DNA of 64,000 nucleotides from Phaeoceros laevis (GCA_049999765.1 JBNGIQ010008255.1:1-64000); one strand, 5' to 3'. Shown: positions 54,481 to 63,951, numbered from the stretch's first letter. The notes: generated by a model not told the origin, from the letters alone. Numbers and translations: made by a program.

Positions 54481-57096
54481 TCAAGACCTATCCCTGCAAG
54501 AACAAGACCCCTGCACAAAACGGTGTACACGGTGTGCATCCCTGACAATGATCTCCCGCCTCTCAAGACGTGACATGATCTTTGTGCTGCTGTGGCAGTC
54601 ATTGCACATGCGAAGGTTCTTCGTGACAAGCAAAGTTGTGCCATCTGGAGTGTTCAAAAGACCATACGCCATGGCCAGTTTCTCCGCATGTCCGCACAAT
54701 GCATCTTCCTTCTCCTTCTCAGGTACTGACCTCAGCACCAGACCAATATGTGGGACATGGCCTCCTTCATCCTGCAACTTCGAATTCATGCTCCTCAGTT
54801 TGAATGAAACATCAGCTCTCCCTTCCCCCACTGTGAACTCGTGAACCCTGTTTCTTACTTCGATGCAGGCTTTTGCAGGTTTCTTCCATGCACCTGCAGA
54901 CTTTCTCAAGCTTTCTATTCTTCTGGCATCTCTCCACCTGTCGGCATTCGCATACATGTTCCCCAGAACCACGTAGGCACCTGAATATGTGGGGTCCAAT
55001 GAAGTGAGACGGTCGAAACATTGCCTGCCGCGCTCGATGTCACCATAGCTGTAGCATGAACTTAGCAAAGACATCCAGCAACCAACATCACTCTCGAAGG
55101 GCATAGCGTGCAACATTTTTTCTGCCTCTTCCAATTGGCCACACCTCCCAAGAAGGTCAACCATCGACGTGTAATGCTTGATAGTTGGGACAATGCCATG
55201 TTTCTGCACCATCACATTGAAGTACCGTTGACCCTCCTTCAGCAACCCCTCATGACTACATGCAACAAGAAGAGAAATGAAAGTAGCACCATTGGGCTTC
55301 ACACCTTCCTGCTGCATTTCCTCGAAACACTGTATCGCCATTTGCCCTTCATCATGTTGTGCATACCCATGTACTAATGCAGTCCACGTCACAACATCTC
55401 TGGTGGGCAAGCTGTCAAGAACTCGTCGAGCATCCATCAGGCTACCACATTTTGCGTACATGTCCACTAAGCTGTTGCCAACAACCAAGTCAGCTTCCAG
55501 CCCTAGTTCCTGAATCTGCTCATCAAGCTGCCTCCCGTGATGCAATGCCCCCACACTGCCACATGCTTTGAGGAGGCATACAAACGTGATATGATCCGGT
55601 GTTACAGGTTGCATACAAGCATAAAGACAAAGAGCTTCTTGACCCAACCCATGCTGGGCATATCCTCCGATCATAGAATTCCAGGTCACCACATCTTTAG
55701 CTGGCAAACTGTCGAACACTGTACGAGCTTCCTTCAAGCCTCCACATTTTGCATACATGTCTACCAGGCTGCTCCCAACTGCCACATCGTCCGCCAGTCC
55801 TTGCTCCTTGATGTCTGCATGGAGCTGCTTTCCTTTGAGTAGAGATCCGACACCTGCACATGCTTGCAGGAGGCAGACGAATGTGACTTTATTGGCTGCA
55901 GTGATGCCTTCTTGCTTCATAGTTCCATAAAGAGCCAGAGCTTCTTGCCCATGCCCATGTTGGGTATATCCTGCGATCATGGCATTCCAAGTCACCACAT
56001 CTCTGGCAGTGCTTGGAAGACTGTCAAACACTTTGCGTGCATCCACTAAGCTGCCACACTTTGCATACATGTCTACCAAGCAATTGCCAACAAATACATC
56101 CAGCTTATCTGCGAGCCTCAAGATGTCTTGGTGGACCTCTTTGCCACAAGCCAAATCTGCTGCAGTGGCACATGCTGTTAGGACAGCCACAAGTACGCGG
56201 TTGTCCCACTTGGTCGTTGAAACTCCAATTTGTCGATACAGTCCAATAGCATGCGTAGCCTGACCGTGCCTAGCATGTGCCAAGATAATGGAAGCCCACA
56301 TATAGGGGCTTGGTGCAGCCACTTTGGTGAAGACTTGCATTGCCTCCTTCAACCTCCCCTGAGAACCATACATACAAATAATGTGGTTAGCCAGGAATGA
56401 GTTTCCTTCATACCCGCTTTTTACTGTAAGAGCATGAATCCACCTGCCAGAAACCAGATCATTTTCAGCTGTGCACCTCTTTAGCACTCCATAGAATACA
56501 TAAGTGTCGATGTGACATCCACGCTGCACCATGAGGTCCAACGCTTCAACAGCCTCACTAAGGTTTCCTTCCATGCAAATGCTTTTCAAGAATGCAAGAT
56601 GAGTATCCCCTGGGGACGTTAGGATCCTGCATTCACCCGCACAACCTCCTTGATCCAAGGTAGTTGTCGACCCGAGCAGCTCCCTTGCCGTAACATTCCA
56701 CATGGCCATCTTGGAATCCACCCAAGAAGGCTTGAACCAGTTGTTTAGCCAGAGGGCTTCCATTGAGGTCTTGTGCTTGAAGTCAGGATGTCGGGGATTC
56801 TTTTTACCCCGCCTATTGTCCAACCACTGTGTAGGGTGTAAGAAAAGATCCTGCCATAAGAGCTCTTGTCGCTCTTTGATTGATTCATCAATTTCGATCC
56901 CCCTCAGAGACATCGCGAGCGCTTTACACTGCCCCAGTCCACAACCGACCTTATGTGACGAGCATCTTCCAAACAGGTATCCCCCATTCAACATACTACG
57001 CATGTGGGGACGTGCAAAGTCAGCATCATACATTAGCCGTTGTGGTTTGATCACCACTTTGCCCGGGCACGGAAGTGTCGAATTTGGCAACTCCAT
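54481..57096 (-). CDS. PDF motif-PPR-DYW:KP protein ending in DRS
   Basis: A complete intronless 871-residue protein with its own ATG. Residues about 75-130 are a PDF motif (RQELLWQDLF..P..W.DNR..K.NP..PDFKHKT..EALWLNN...SWV), otherwise diagnostic of OSB organellar single-strand DNA-binding proteins. P-L-S repeats run from about residue 180 to 640. The E/E+ block has W-K-K-P-A in place of the PG box. The deaminase has HAE (in GHAEKLAMAYG), C-N-D-C, the second zinc site HRVHRF..GSCSC, and ends R-D-R-S instead of DYW. This places it in the KP class linked to U-to-C RNA editing; the likely site is mitochondrion or plastid. The N-terminus MELPNSTLPCPGKVVIKPQRL is a plausible but weak transit peptide. 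It is the best-preserved copy of the architecture seen broken at 10.5-13.5 kb. Confidence 0.93.
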   Translation of the reverse strand: MELPNSTLPCPGKVVIKPQRLMYDADFARPHMRSMLNGGYLFGRCSSHKVGCGLGQCKALAMSLRGIEIDESIKERQELLWQDLFLHPTQWLDNRRGKKNPRHPDFKHKTSMEALWLNNWFKPSWVDSKMAMWNVTARELLGSTTTLDQGGCAGECRILTSPGDTHLAFLKSICMEGNLSEAVEALDLMVQRGCHIDTYVFYGVLKRCTAENDLVSGRWIHALTVKSGYEGNSFLANHIICMYGSQGRLKEAMQVFTKVAAPSPYMWASIILAHARHGQATHAIGLYRQIGVSTTKWDNRVLVAVLTACATAADLACGKEVHQDILRLADKLDVFVGNCLVDMYAKCGSLVDARKVFDSLPSTARDVVTWNAMIAGYTQHGHGQEALALYGTMKQEGITAANKVTFVCLLQACAGVGSLLKGKQLHADIKEQGLADDVAVGSSLVDMYAKCGGLKEARTVFDSLPAKDVVTWNSMIGGYAQHGLGQEALCLYACMQPVTPDHITFVCLLKACGSVGALHHGRQLDEQIQELGLEADLVVGNSLVDMYAKCGSLMDARRVLDSLPTRDVVTWTALVHGYAQHDEGQMAIQCFEEMQQEGVKPNGATFISLLVACSHEGLLKEGQRYFNVMVQKHGIVPTIKHYTSMVDLLGRCGQLEEAEKMLHAMPFESDVGCWMSLLSSCYSYGDIERGRQCFDRLTSLDPTYSGAYVVLGNMYANADRWRDARRIESLRKSAGAWKKPAKACIEVRNRVHEFTVGEGRADVSFKLRSMNSKLQDEGGHVPHIGLVLRSVPEKEKEDALCGHAEKLAMAYGLLNTPDGTTLLVTKNLRMCNDCHSSTKIMSRLERREIIVRDAHRVHRFVQGSCSCRDRS

Positions 57097-57690
57097 GACC
57101 TTGCAGCTTTTAAGCTACCGACTGATCATTGAGCCCTGCGCGCTTCGAGCCATGGAAGCGAACATTGCAGATCACTCTGCACCGGTTCCCTCCTTCCCAC
57201 CTGATCTGATCATCCAACTTTTGGCGTAACTAACCAAAATGCGGGGTCGCACATCGTGCGGCTTTTGGTTGGCTCTGCAGAGGTTGCAATCCAGCGCAGT
57301 GCTTCTGTAAACAAGAATACCCGACCACCTACTAGTGCGTGAAGAACTTTGTCACAGCAGCAGCTAAGGACTTCCGTCAACGTGCGCTGTTTCTTCAAGG
57401 ATGGGATCCTGTCCAGGCTGCTCTGGTGCACGAAGCTGGAATTGCCGTTCCGGTGTCGCTTGTCCCCCTAGTGTAAGAAGCAGAACGACGGGACCCGTTG
57501 TTATAGACCCCGGTGGCAGCCATCAAGACAGACTGGAGAACGTCCGGGACGATTTCATTCCCAACGTCTCAGGGTGGTGGGACAAAAGGCTGGATAAGGC
57601 ACCACATCCACAACCCCCAGGCTGGCACTGCGGATGCTGCATGCAAAGTTGGTCCAAATATTGGTGATGCCTAGACTGGGAGACATCTGA
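57097..57690. other. Upstream region between divergent PPR genes
   Basis: About 600 bp between the ATG of the minus-strand PPR gene and the open frame of the plus-strand one. An 88-codon frame at 57,401-57,667 is in a different phase and could be a 5' exon, but no splice junction convinced me. Confidence 0.5.
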
Positions 57691-60600
57691 CAAAACCTGG
57701 GAAATTGGTTGCAGAGAGCTTCCTTTCACCCAACCCTCCAGCACAACACTCCGAGAGAGGGATCNNNNNNNNNNNNNNNNNNNNNNNNNNNNNNNNNNNN
57801 NNNNNNNNNNNNNNNNNNNNNNNNNNNNNNNNNNNNNNNNNNNNNNNNNNNNNNNNNNNNNNNNNNNNNNNNNNNNNNNNNNNNNNNNNNNNNNNNNNNN
57901 NNNNNNNNNNNNNNNNNNNNNNNNNNNNNNNNNNNNNNNNNNNNNNNNNNNNNNNNNNNNNNNNNNNNNNNNNNNNNNNNNNNNNNNNNNNNNNNNNNNN
58001 NNNNNNNNNNNNNNNNNNNNNNNNNNNNNNNNNNNNNNNNNNNNNNNNNNNNNNNNNNNNNNNNNNNNNNNNNNNNNNNNNNNNNNNNNNNNNNNNNNNN
58101 NNNNNNNNNNNNNNNNNNNNNNNNNNNNNNNNNNNNNNNNNNNNNNNNNNNNNNNNNNNNNNNNGCTTCCTTTCACCCAACCCTCCAGCACAACACTCCG
58201 AGAGAGGGATCAAGGGTAGTATCCCAGCCAGCGAGGGATTATCGGCTAGCCACCTTGAATGCCCAGGTACAGAGCGAAAATGCTTCCTGGAAATCCACAC
58301 GAGGCAATGAGGTTGAACAACTGTGCAAGGAAGGGCAACTGGATAGAGCGCTGGAGGTCTTACTGGGCATGGACCAGCAAAATGCCACTTATTTGGTGCC
58401 CTTGAGTAGATGTGTACTAAAGGCATGCACGCAAAGGAAGGCTGTGAGCCAGGCAAGGCGAGTGTATGCTCATTTAGTCAAACATGGGTTGGAGTCCACT
58501 GGGGGTCTCGGTGACTCCCTGGTACAGACGCTAGTCAAATGTGGTAGCCTGAAAGATGCTCTCAACGTCTTCAAGAGCTTGCGAAAGCGAAGTGTGGTTT
58601 CCTGGACTGCCGTGATTTCCGGATGTACCCAGGCTGGACAATGTCACGAGGCTCTCAGACTGTACCAGTGTATGCAGGAGGAAGGAGTGGAACCAAATGC
58701 ATACACGTTTGTCAGCTTACTAAAGGCTTGTGGCCTCGTAGGCAACCTGGAAGAGGGCAAGCGGATACATGCTGAAGCCGTAAGCTATGGGTGTGAAACG
58801 AACTTGTTCATCCAGACGTGTCTTGTCAACATGTATGGGAAGTGCGGGAGCACAATGGATGCAAGACAAGTATTCGATGGACTGCCTCACAAGGACGTGG
58901 TGTCGTGGAATGTCATGCTTGCCTCATATACCCAGCAGAGCCTAGTGGACGAGGCATTGCAACTATACAGACAAATGCAACAAGAAGGAGTCAGTTCAAA
59001 TGATTGGACGTTTGTGACTGCTCTCCAGGCATGCTGCATGTTTGCAGAAAGCGAGGTGTGCAATAATGTGAATGGTCGAGTAATGAAAGTAGGAGCTCTT
59101 ACTGTTGGGAGGGAAATCCATGCTGACGCTAGGAAGAAGGGCTATGATTCAGATGTTTATGTTGGTAGCACTTTGATTGCTTTGTATGGGAAGTGTGGTA
59201 GCCGTAGTGATGCATGCCATGTGTTTGAAGGGCTGTCCCAGCAGAACGTGGTTTCATGGACTGCGATGTTTGGAGCACATGTTGGGCAGGGCGAGGAAGA
59301 TAGTGTTTTCCAATTGTACAGACAAATGCAGCAGGACAGAGTGAGCCCTGATGCTCGAACATTTGTCAGTGCTCTCCAAGCCTGTGGCATGCTTGCAGAG
59401 AAGGAAGTAGGCGCCATGGTGAATGGCCAATGCACCAAGTTGAGGTCTCTTGCAATGGGGAAGCTGCTACATGCTGATGCTCGGAGGAGGGGGCATGATG
59501 CAGATGTCTTTGTTGCAAGTACCCTCATGAGCTTGTATAGTAAGTGTGGGAGCATTGTGGATACCAAACATGTCTTTGATGGGCTCTACCAGCCAAGTGT
59601 TGTGTCATGGAATGCTATGCTCACAGCATACGTTCAGCAGGAGCAAGCTGGGAAGGCTTTGCAGCTGTATGAGAAAATGCAAGCTGAAGGCTTGGCTGTA
59701 AGTAGTCGAACTTTTGTGAGCGCCCTTCAAGTGTGCGGCATACTTGCCGATGAGGAAGAGCCTACAATGGTAAATGGGCGACCCACCAAGTCAAGTTCTT
59801 TGGACAAGGGGATGGCGATACATGCTGATGTTTGCAGGAAGGGGTATGATTCAGATGCCTTTGTCGGAACTGCACTGGTCTGTATGTATGGAAAGTGTGG
59901 CAGCATTGCGGATGCAGAGAATGTGTTTGATTGTTTCTCCCAGGCTGACGTGGTGTTGTGCACTGCAATGCTGGCAGCATATGTAGAAAATGATCTGGGA
60001 CGCGAAGCTCTGCAGATGTATGAACAAATACGGGACGAAGGTGGTAATTGGAACGAGCGGACTCTGGTGACTGCACTTCAAGCATGTGGCATGGTAGCAG
60101 AAGATGAAGAAGGTGTGATGGTGTGTGGCCAACCCACCAAAGTGGAGTGTTTAGAGAAGGGGAAAGCAATGCATGCTGATGCTCTGAAGATGGGGTACGA
60201 GTTGGATGTCTTTGTTGGTAACACCTTGGTGAGTATGTATGGAAAGTGCGGGAGCCTAGAAGATGCACAGCATGTGTTCCATGGGTTGTCCAATCAGGAT
60301 ACAGTGTCATGGAATGCAATGCTCATGGCATGGGTTGCGCACGGGGAAGAGGGGAAGGCTATGGAGCTGTACATACAAATGCAGCAGGGAGATGTGAGTT
60401 CAGATGCTCGGACCTTTATCAGTGCTATTCAAGTGTGTGGCATGCTTGCAGACAAGGAATTAGATGTTCAACTCTGCGGCCGATCCATTAAACCCAAGGG
60501 CCTTGAAATGGGCAAGGCAGTACATACTGAGGTTCGGCGGAAGGGCCATGGCATGGATGTCTTTGTTGCCAGCGCTCTGCTGGGTATGTACGAGAAGTGT

Positions 60601-61956
60601 GGGAGCATTTGGGATGCCCAGGATGTGTTTGACGTATTGTGTAAGCGCGATGTGGTGGCCTGGACTGCAATCCTTGCAGCATATGTTGAGGAATGCCAAG
60701 CAGAGAAGGCTCTGCAGCTGTACAGAGAAATGATAGAAGAGGAGAGAGTGAGTCCAGATGCTCAGACCTTTGTGTGTGCTATCCAAGCATGTTGCCTGCT
60801 TGCAGATGAGGAAGCTCCTGTTGTGATTGATGCTGTACCAACCAAGGTGAAGTCCCTGGGAACTGGAAGGGCAATACACGCAGGTGTTTGTGAAAAGGGC
60901 TACATTGCAGATGTCTTTGTTGCCAGCACCCTCATTACGATGTATGGAAAGTGTGGTAGCATCAAGGATGCAGAGAGTGTGTTTGCCGGACTGTCCCACT
61001 GCGATAGGGTGGCATGGACCGTGATGCTCACAGCATATGCTGAGCATGGCCAAGTAGACAAGGTTTTGCAGCTGTACGGGCAAATGCATGAGGCAGGCAT
61101 AAGGCCCGATGAAGTCGCCCTTGTGTGCATCCTGCAAGTGTGTGGTAACACAGGAAGCTTGGGCATTCTCAGGCAGATCCATGCTGCCCTGGGAAGTCAG
61201 CTGAGCCCTGTTGTGGCAAACACCCTCATCAGTGCATATGGAAGATGTTGTAGCATGGCGGATGCTCGGAATGTGTTTGACGCACTCCAACCACCTGATG
61301 TTGTTTCGTGGACTGCACTCATCGCTGCCCATGCTCGACAAGGAGAGTGCATGCTAAGCCTGAGCCTGTACGAGGAAATGCAGCAGGCAGGAGTGAAGCC
61401 AGATGGTGTCACATTTCTTGCACTTATCTGCTCTTGCAGTCATGCTGGTCAGGTGGACAAGGGTGTACACTTTTTCGAGTCCATGACAAGAGAGCATGGC
61501 ATAACGCCAGCCATGGCCCACTATGTGAGCATGGTAGACCTCCTCGGGCGTGCGGGGCAGTTCACAGAAGTGGAAGATTTGCTGTCAGCCATGCCGATGC
61601 TACCCAACGGTTCCCTGTGGTTGTGTTTATTGGGTGCCTGTATGAAGCATCACAAGGTGGTGCTCGCACGGCAAGCCTTCGATTGTGCTGTTCGTCTACA
61701 ACCAAAGAATGCTGCCATCTATTTGTCGATGTGGAACATCTATGCTCGTGCCGGCCTGTGGGACTGTGCGCAAGAAGTAACAAGGTTGAGACAGAAGGAA
61801 GGAGCTTGGAAGTACCCTGGCCAGAGCTGGATCGTGTATGAACACAAAGTGCACTGCTTTCTGGCTGGAGACGGCAAGGGTCCTCAGAATAAACATGTAC
61901 GTGATTTTCTGACCGAGGCGAGCTCAAAGCTAAATGGCGCAGGGAGGGCATATTGA
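57691..61956 (+). CDS. Giant PLS-class PPR protein, E+ type
   Basis: After collapsing the false gap, one frame of about 1,270 residues runs from the stop at 57,688 to 61,956. P-L-S triplets have six L motifs each carrying a 16-residue insert (typical form M-V-N-G-x-P-T-K-x-x-S-L-x-x-G-K), spaced about 350 nt apart from 59,052 to 60,855. It ends in E and E+ with a canonical PG box (YPGQSWIVYEHKVHCFLAG) and no deaminase. Such proteins bind organellar RNA and in known cases recruit a separate DYW protein. It is a close paralogue of the 26.9-30.7 kb gene. No ATG occurs before the repeats except at about 58,369, so a 5' exon is expected. NB: the stretch between 57,765 and 58,164 is unsequenced N and is not protein. 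Confidence 0.88.
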   Translation, partial: QNLGNWLQRASFHPTLQHNTPREGXXXXXXXXXXXXXXXXXXXXXXXXXXXXXXXXXXXXXXXXXXXXXXXXXXXXXXXXXXXXXXXXXXXXXXXXXXXXXXXXXXXXXXXXXXXXXXXXXXXXXXXXXXXXXXXXXXXXXXXXXXXXXXXXXXXXXXASFHPTLQHNTPREGSRVVSQPARDYRLATLNAQVQSENASWKSTRGNEVEQLCKEGQLDRALEVLLGMDQQNATYLVPLSRCVLKACTQRKAVSQARRVYAHLVKHGLESTGGLGDSLVQTLVKCGSLKDALNVFKSLRKRSVVSWTAVISGCTQAGQCHEALRLYQCMQEEGVEPNAYTFVSLLKACGLVGNLEEGKRIHAEAVSYGCETNLFIQTCLVNMYGKCGSTMDARQVFDGLPHKDVVSWNVMLASYTQQSLVDEALQLYRQMQQEGVSSNDWTFVTALQACCMFAESEVCNNVNGRVMKVGALTVGREIHADARKKGYDSDVYVGSTLIALYGKCGSRSDACHVFEGLSQQNVVSWTAMFGAHVGQGEEDSVFQLYRQMQQDRVSPDARTFVSALQACGMLAEKEVGAMVNGQCTKLRSLAMGKLLHADARRRGHDADVFVASTLMSLYSKCGSIVDTKHVFDGLYQPSVVSWNAMLTAYVQQEQAGKALQLYEKMQAEGLAVSSRTFVSALQVCGILADEEEPTMVNGRPTKSSSLDKGMAIHADVCRKGYDSDAFVGTALVCMYGKCGSIADAENVFDCFSQADVVLCTAMLAAYVENDLGREALQMYEQIRDEGGNWNERTLVTALQACGMVAEDEEGVMVCGQPTKVECLEKGKAMHADALKMGYELDVFVGNTLVSMYGKCGSLEDAQHVFHGLSNQDTVSWNAMLMAWVAHGEEGKAMELYIQMQQGDVSSDARTFISAIQVCGMLADKELDVQLCGRSIKPKGLEMGKAVHTEVRRKGHGMDVFVASALLGMYEKCGSIWDAQDVFDVLCKRDVVAWTAILAAYVEECQAEKALQLYREMIEEERVSPDAQTFVCAIQACCLLADEEAPVVIDAVPTKVKSLGTGRAIHAGVCEKGYIADVFVASTLITMYGKCGSIKDAESVFAGLSHCDRVAWTVMLTAYAEHGQVDKVLQLYGQMHEAGIRPDEVALVCILQVCGNTGSLGILRQIHAALGSQLSPVVANTLISAYGRCCSMADARNVFDALQPPDVVSWTALIAAHARQGECMLSLSLYEEMQQAGVKPDGVTFLALICSCSHAGQVDKGVHFFESMTREHGITPAMAHYVSMVDLLGRAGQFTEVEDLLSAMPMLPNGSLWLCLLGACMKHHKVVLARQAFDCAVRLQPKNAAIYLSMWNIYARAGLWDCAQEVTRLRQKEGAWKYPGQSWIVYEHKVHCFLAGDGKGPQNKHVRDFLTEASSKLNGAGRAY
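57765..58164. other. Assembly gap (400 N), probably false
   Basis: The 47 bases at 57,718-57,764 recur exactly at 58,165-58,211. The displacement of 447 is divisible by three, so removing one copy and the Ns leaves the PPR frame open. Same pattern and size as the gap in VPS45. Confidence 0.88.
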
Positions 61957-62373
61957 TGGTGATGTTGAAGACGGACAGGGTGAGAGCTTTAGAACATGAA
62001 CTGATGGGATCAAGACTACTGGAAGTTGGTGCTGGCAAGGAAATCTACCATGCTTCTAAGAACATGTGAATGTGCATTGGAGAGTACTGATCCAGATCCT
62101 CAGACGATGGCACGATTTCAAGGGCACGTAAAATGGAGGACCGTCTGACAATGAAATTCTCTTTGACTCTGATAGCTGTAAGGCAAGCCAAATGGCCTCA
62201 GAACCAAGAAAGACGAAGAGTATGAGTACCGAAGAACTTCGACATCGAGGGCTACTTCCACCCCACCGTGAGCAAAATCATGAGGCTCATCTATGCCAGG
62301 ATGACCGGATAGGTGAAGGTGGGAGCGATTTCTTTCGACAGTCAGGCCTAGCCTGGAGCGACTTACTTGCGAG
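61957..62373. other. Intergenic, no gene seen
   Basis: 3' flank of the PPR gene and 5' flank of the secreted-protein relic. No conserved frame. Confidence 0.55.
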
Positions 62374-62804
62374 ATGGCACGTTCGATCATGATCAACAGC
62401 AGGTCGGGAGCCGTCGTGGCGATGTTGCTGATGCGTTTGCTGCTGGCGCCCGCGGTGGTCCAGGCGGCCGTGGTGTGCGAGTTCTAACCATGGTTCCAGC
62501 GACCCCAGCCTGGAGATGGCGCAGAGCTTCGCCAACTGGCTCACCGGCCACGACATGCTTCCACGTCAACAACGGCGGCAACTACTGTACCGTTTTGAAT
62601 TCCGTGTGCTTGGGACGGCCCTGCATGGGTACATCTACTATGAGGTGCGCATTTGCGGGCCGTACAGCCAGCGCCGACGCCGGCGGGCTCACCTGGGAGA
62701 TCATCAACCAGTGTCAGCGCAACGACAACGGCATCACTCGCATTTCCGGCTACAACAATGGCTATTCCCCTTTCACCATTGTCCTCCGCAACCAGCTCGA
62801 TTAG
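62374..62804 (+). pseudogene. Cys-rich secreted-protein gene with two frame breaks
   Basis: ATG 62,374 starts a signal peptide (MARSIMINSR then VVAMLLMRLLLAPAVVQA) ending near the first cysteine. Coding quality then moves to the next frame at about 62,482 (SNHGSSDPSLEMAQSFANWL). It moves again at about 62,556 into a frame that runs to 62,804 with CFHVNNGGNYCTVLN, CLGRPC, MRCAFAGRTAS, LTWEIINQC and SGYNNGYSPF. Each step equals one extra base. Composition is GC-rich. I do not recognise the family; the spacing of Cys residues and a small secreted product recall apoplastic proteins shared by fungi and early land plants, but that is a guess. It could be a true pseudogene or sequencing error. Confidence 0.5.
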
Positions 62805-63513
62805 ACGTTCATCTATTACTTACTAGCTAGTTAGTAGATATCATGTCTACAGCTAGAGAAGCATGATCATATGAACATGTGAACATCATATGAACATGTG
62901 CACAAGCTTGTAGTACTTGAGCGAACTTGCTTGCTTGCTTTGGAGAGCTGACCAGTAGTGCCAGCTGGCTTCACCAGTCTCATGTCCAGCAAGCCTGGCT
63001 AATTACAGCTCCTGGCTGTGATCCTTAAACAGGAGCTGTAATCCTTAAATTTGTAGCATTCTCGGTGATTTTTAGTAACCTTAAAACTTGAATGTCTATA
63101 CATGTGGGTCACTTGGTTGAGTGCTTAGTCTGCATGAAGCCTTGGCGATGTACATGTGGAAGACCGGTCGAGCCCTTCAAGGCAATCCAACATAGTTTGT
63201 ATCTGTTGGGGAGCGATTTAGAGAGCAGCTAGATCTCTAGAGCTTTGTCATATGATCGTTGCTCAAGTGGTCATATTGAGAAGCAAAACTTGCGCAGCTG
63301 TTAAACATTGGAGGCATGTAAGAACTAGGACTCCTGCTGTATTGACATCTAGATGTGTTACCGCTTCCAAGGATGTTGTGGATTGGTTGCAATTGCAGAC
63401 ACTGGTGTATCTGTCTGCAGGTAAGGTCGTTCATTTGAGAAAATTTACACTGTTCAAATGTGGATATGTTACACAGATCCTACTAGTTGTAAAGCCTAAG
63501 GAGGCCAGCCCAC
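62805..63513. other. Intergenic with a perfect hairpin
   Basis: No gene. Contains a 13-bp perfect inverted repeat (ATTACAGCTCCTG at 63,002-63,014 and its complement at 63,030-63,042, 15-bp loop) and a short repeat of ATCATATGAACATGTG near 62,866-62,899. Confidence 0.75.
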
Positions 63514-63951
63514 ATGATGGAGGAGTCACAACAGTCGGAAGTGGGACTGGCAGAACAAATCGAGCGAAGGAAGTTGCTAGTCACAGTCCCGATGACGCTG
63601 TTCCTCGAGAACGCGCAATCCACCGACTTCACCCGGGAAACCATCAACGAGCTGTTCCAAGAGGTGTTCAGCCACCTGAGCGCGCGCCACACCTTGGAGT
63701 TCCTGGATATCCTCAGGAGCTTCATCCGGCGGTCGGTAGAGTCCAAGGACCTGTACGCCCTCGTCTTCGACGTGTTGCAGCGCGCCAACGACCCGCTGGG
63801 CGGCGCCCGCCAGAGCTACCTCAAGCGCCTCGCCGCCGACGTTTGCACCCTGTGCAAGGAGTTCCGGCACGCAAGCGAGGTGCTCAACTGGGGCAGCAAC
63901 CGGATCATGGCCAAAATCTGGGCCAGCAGGGAGGCCGCGCCGCCGCCGTGA
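63514..63951 (+). CDS. Uncharacterised helical protein
   Basis: A 145-residue frame with strong GC bias in third positions. The sequence is predicted all-helical by eye: LAEQIERRKLL, FTRETINELFQEVFSHL, HTLEFLDILRSFIRRSV, KDLYALVFDVLQRAN, SYLKRLAADVCTLCKEF. No signal peptide, membrane segment or known catalytic motif. It ends in a Pro run (EAAPPP). I do not recognise the family. It may be a short complete gene or the first exon of a longer one running off the window; the frame closes with TGA 50 bp before the end. Confidence 0.5.
   Translation: MMEESQQSEVGLAEQIERRKLLVTVPMTLFLENAQSTDFTRETINELFQEVFSHLSARHTLEFLDILRSFIRRSVESKDLYALVFDVLQRANDPLGGARQSYLKRLAADVCTLCKEFRHASEVLNWGSNRIMAKIWASREAAPPP

Noticed and set aside
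57523-58456. Long frames on both strands running through the N gap
   Set aside because: Their length comes from reading N as coding; only the plus-strand PPR frame is supported by homology on both sides.
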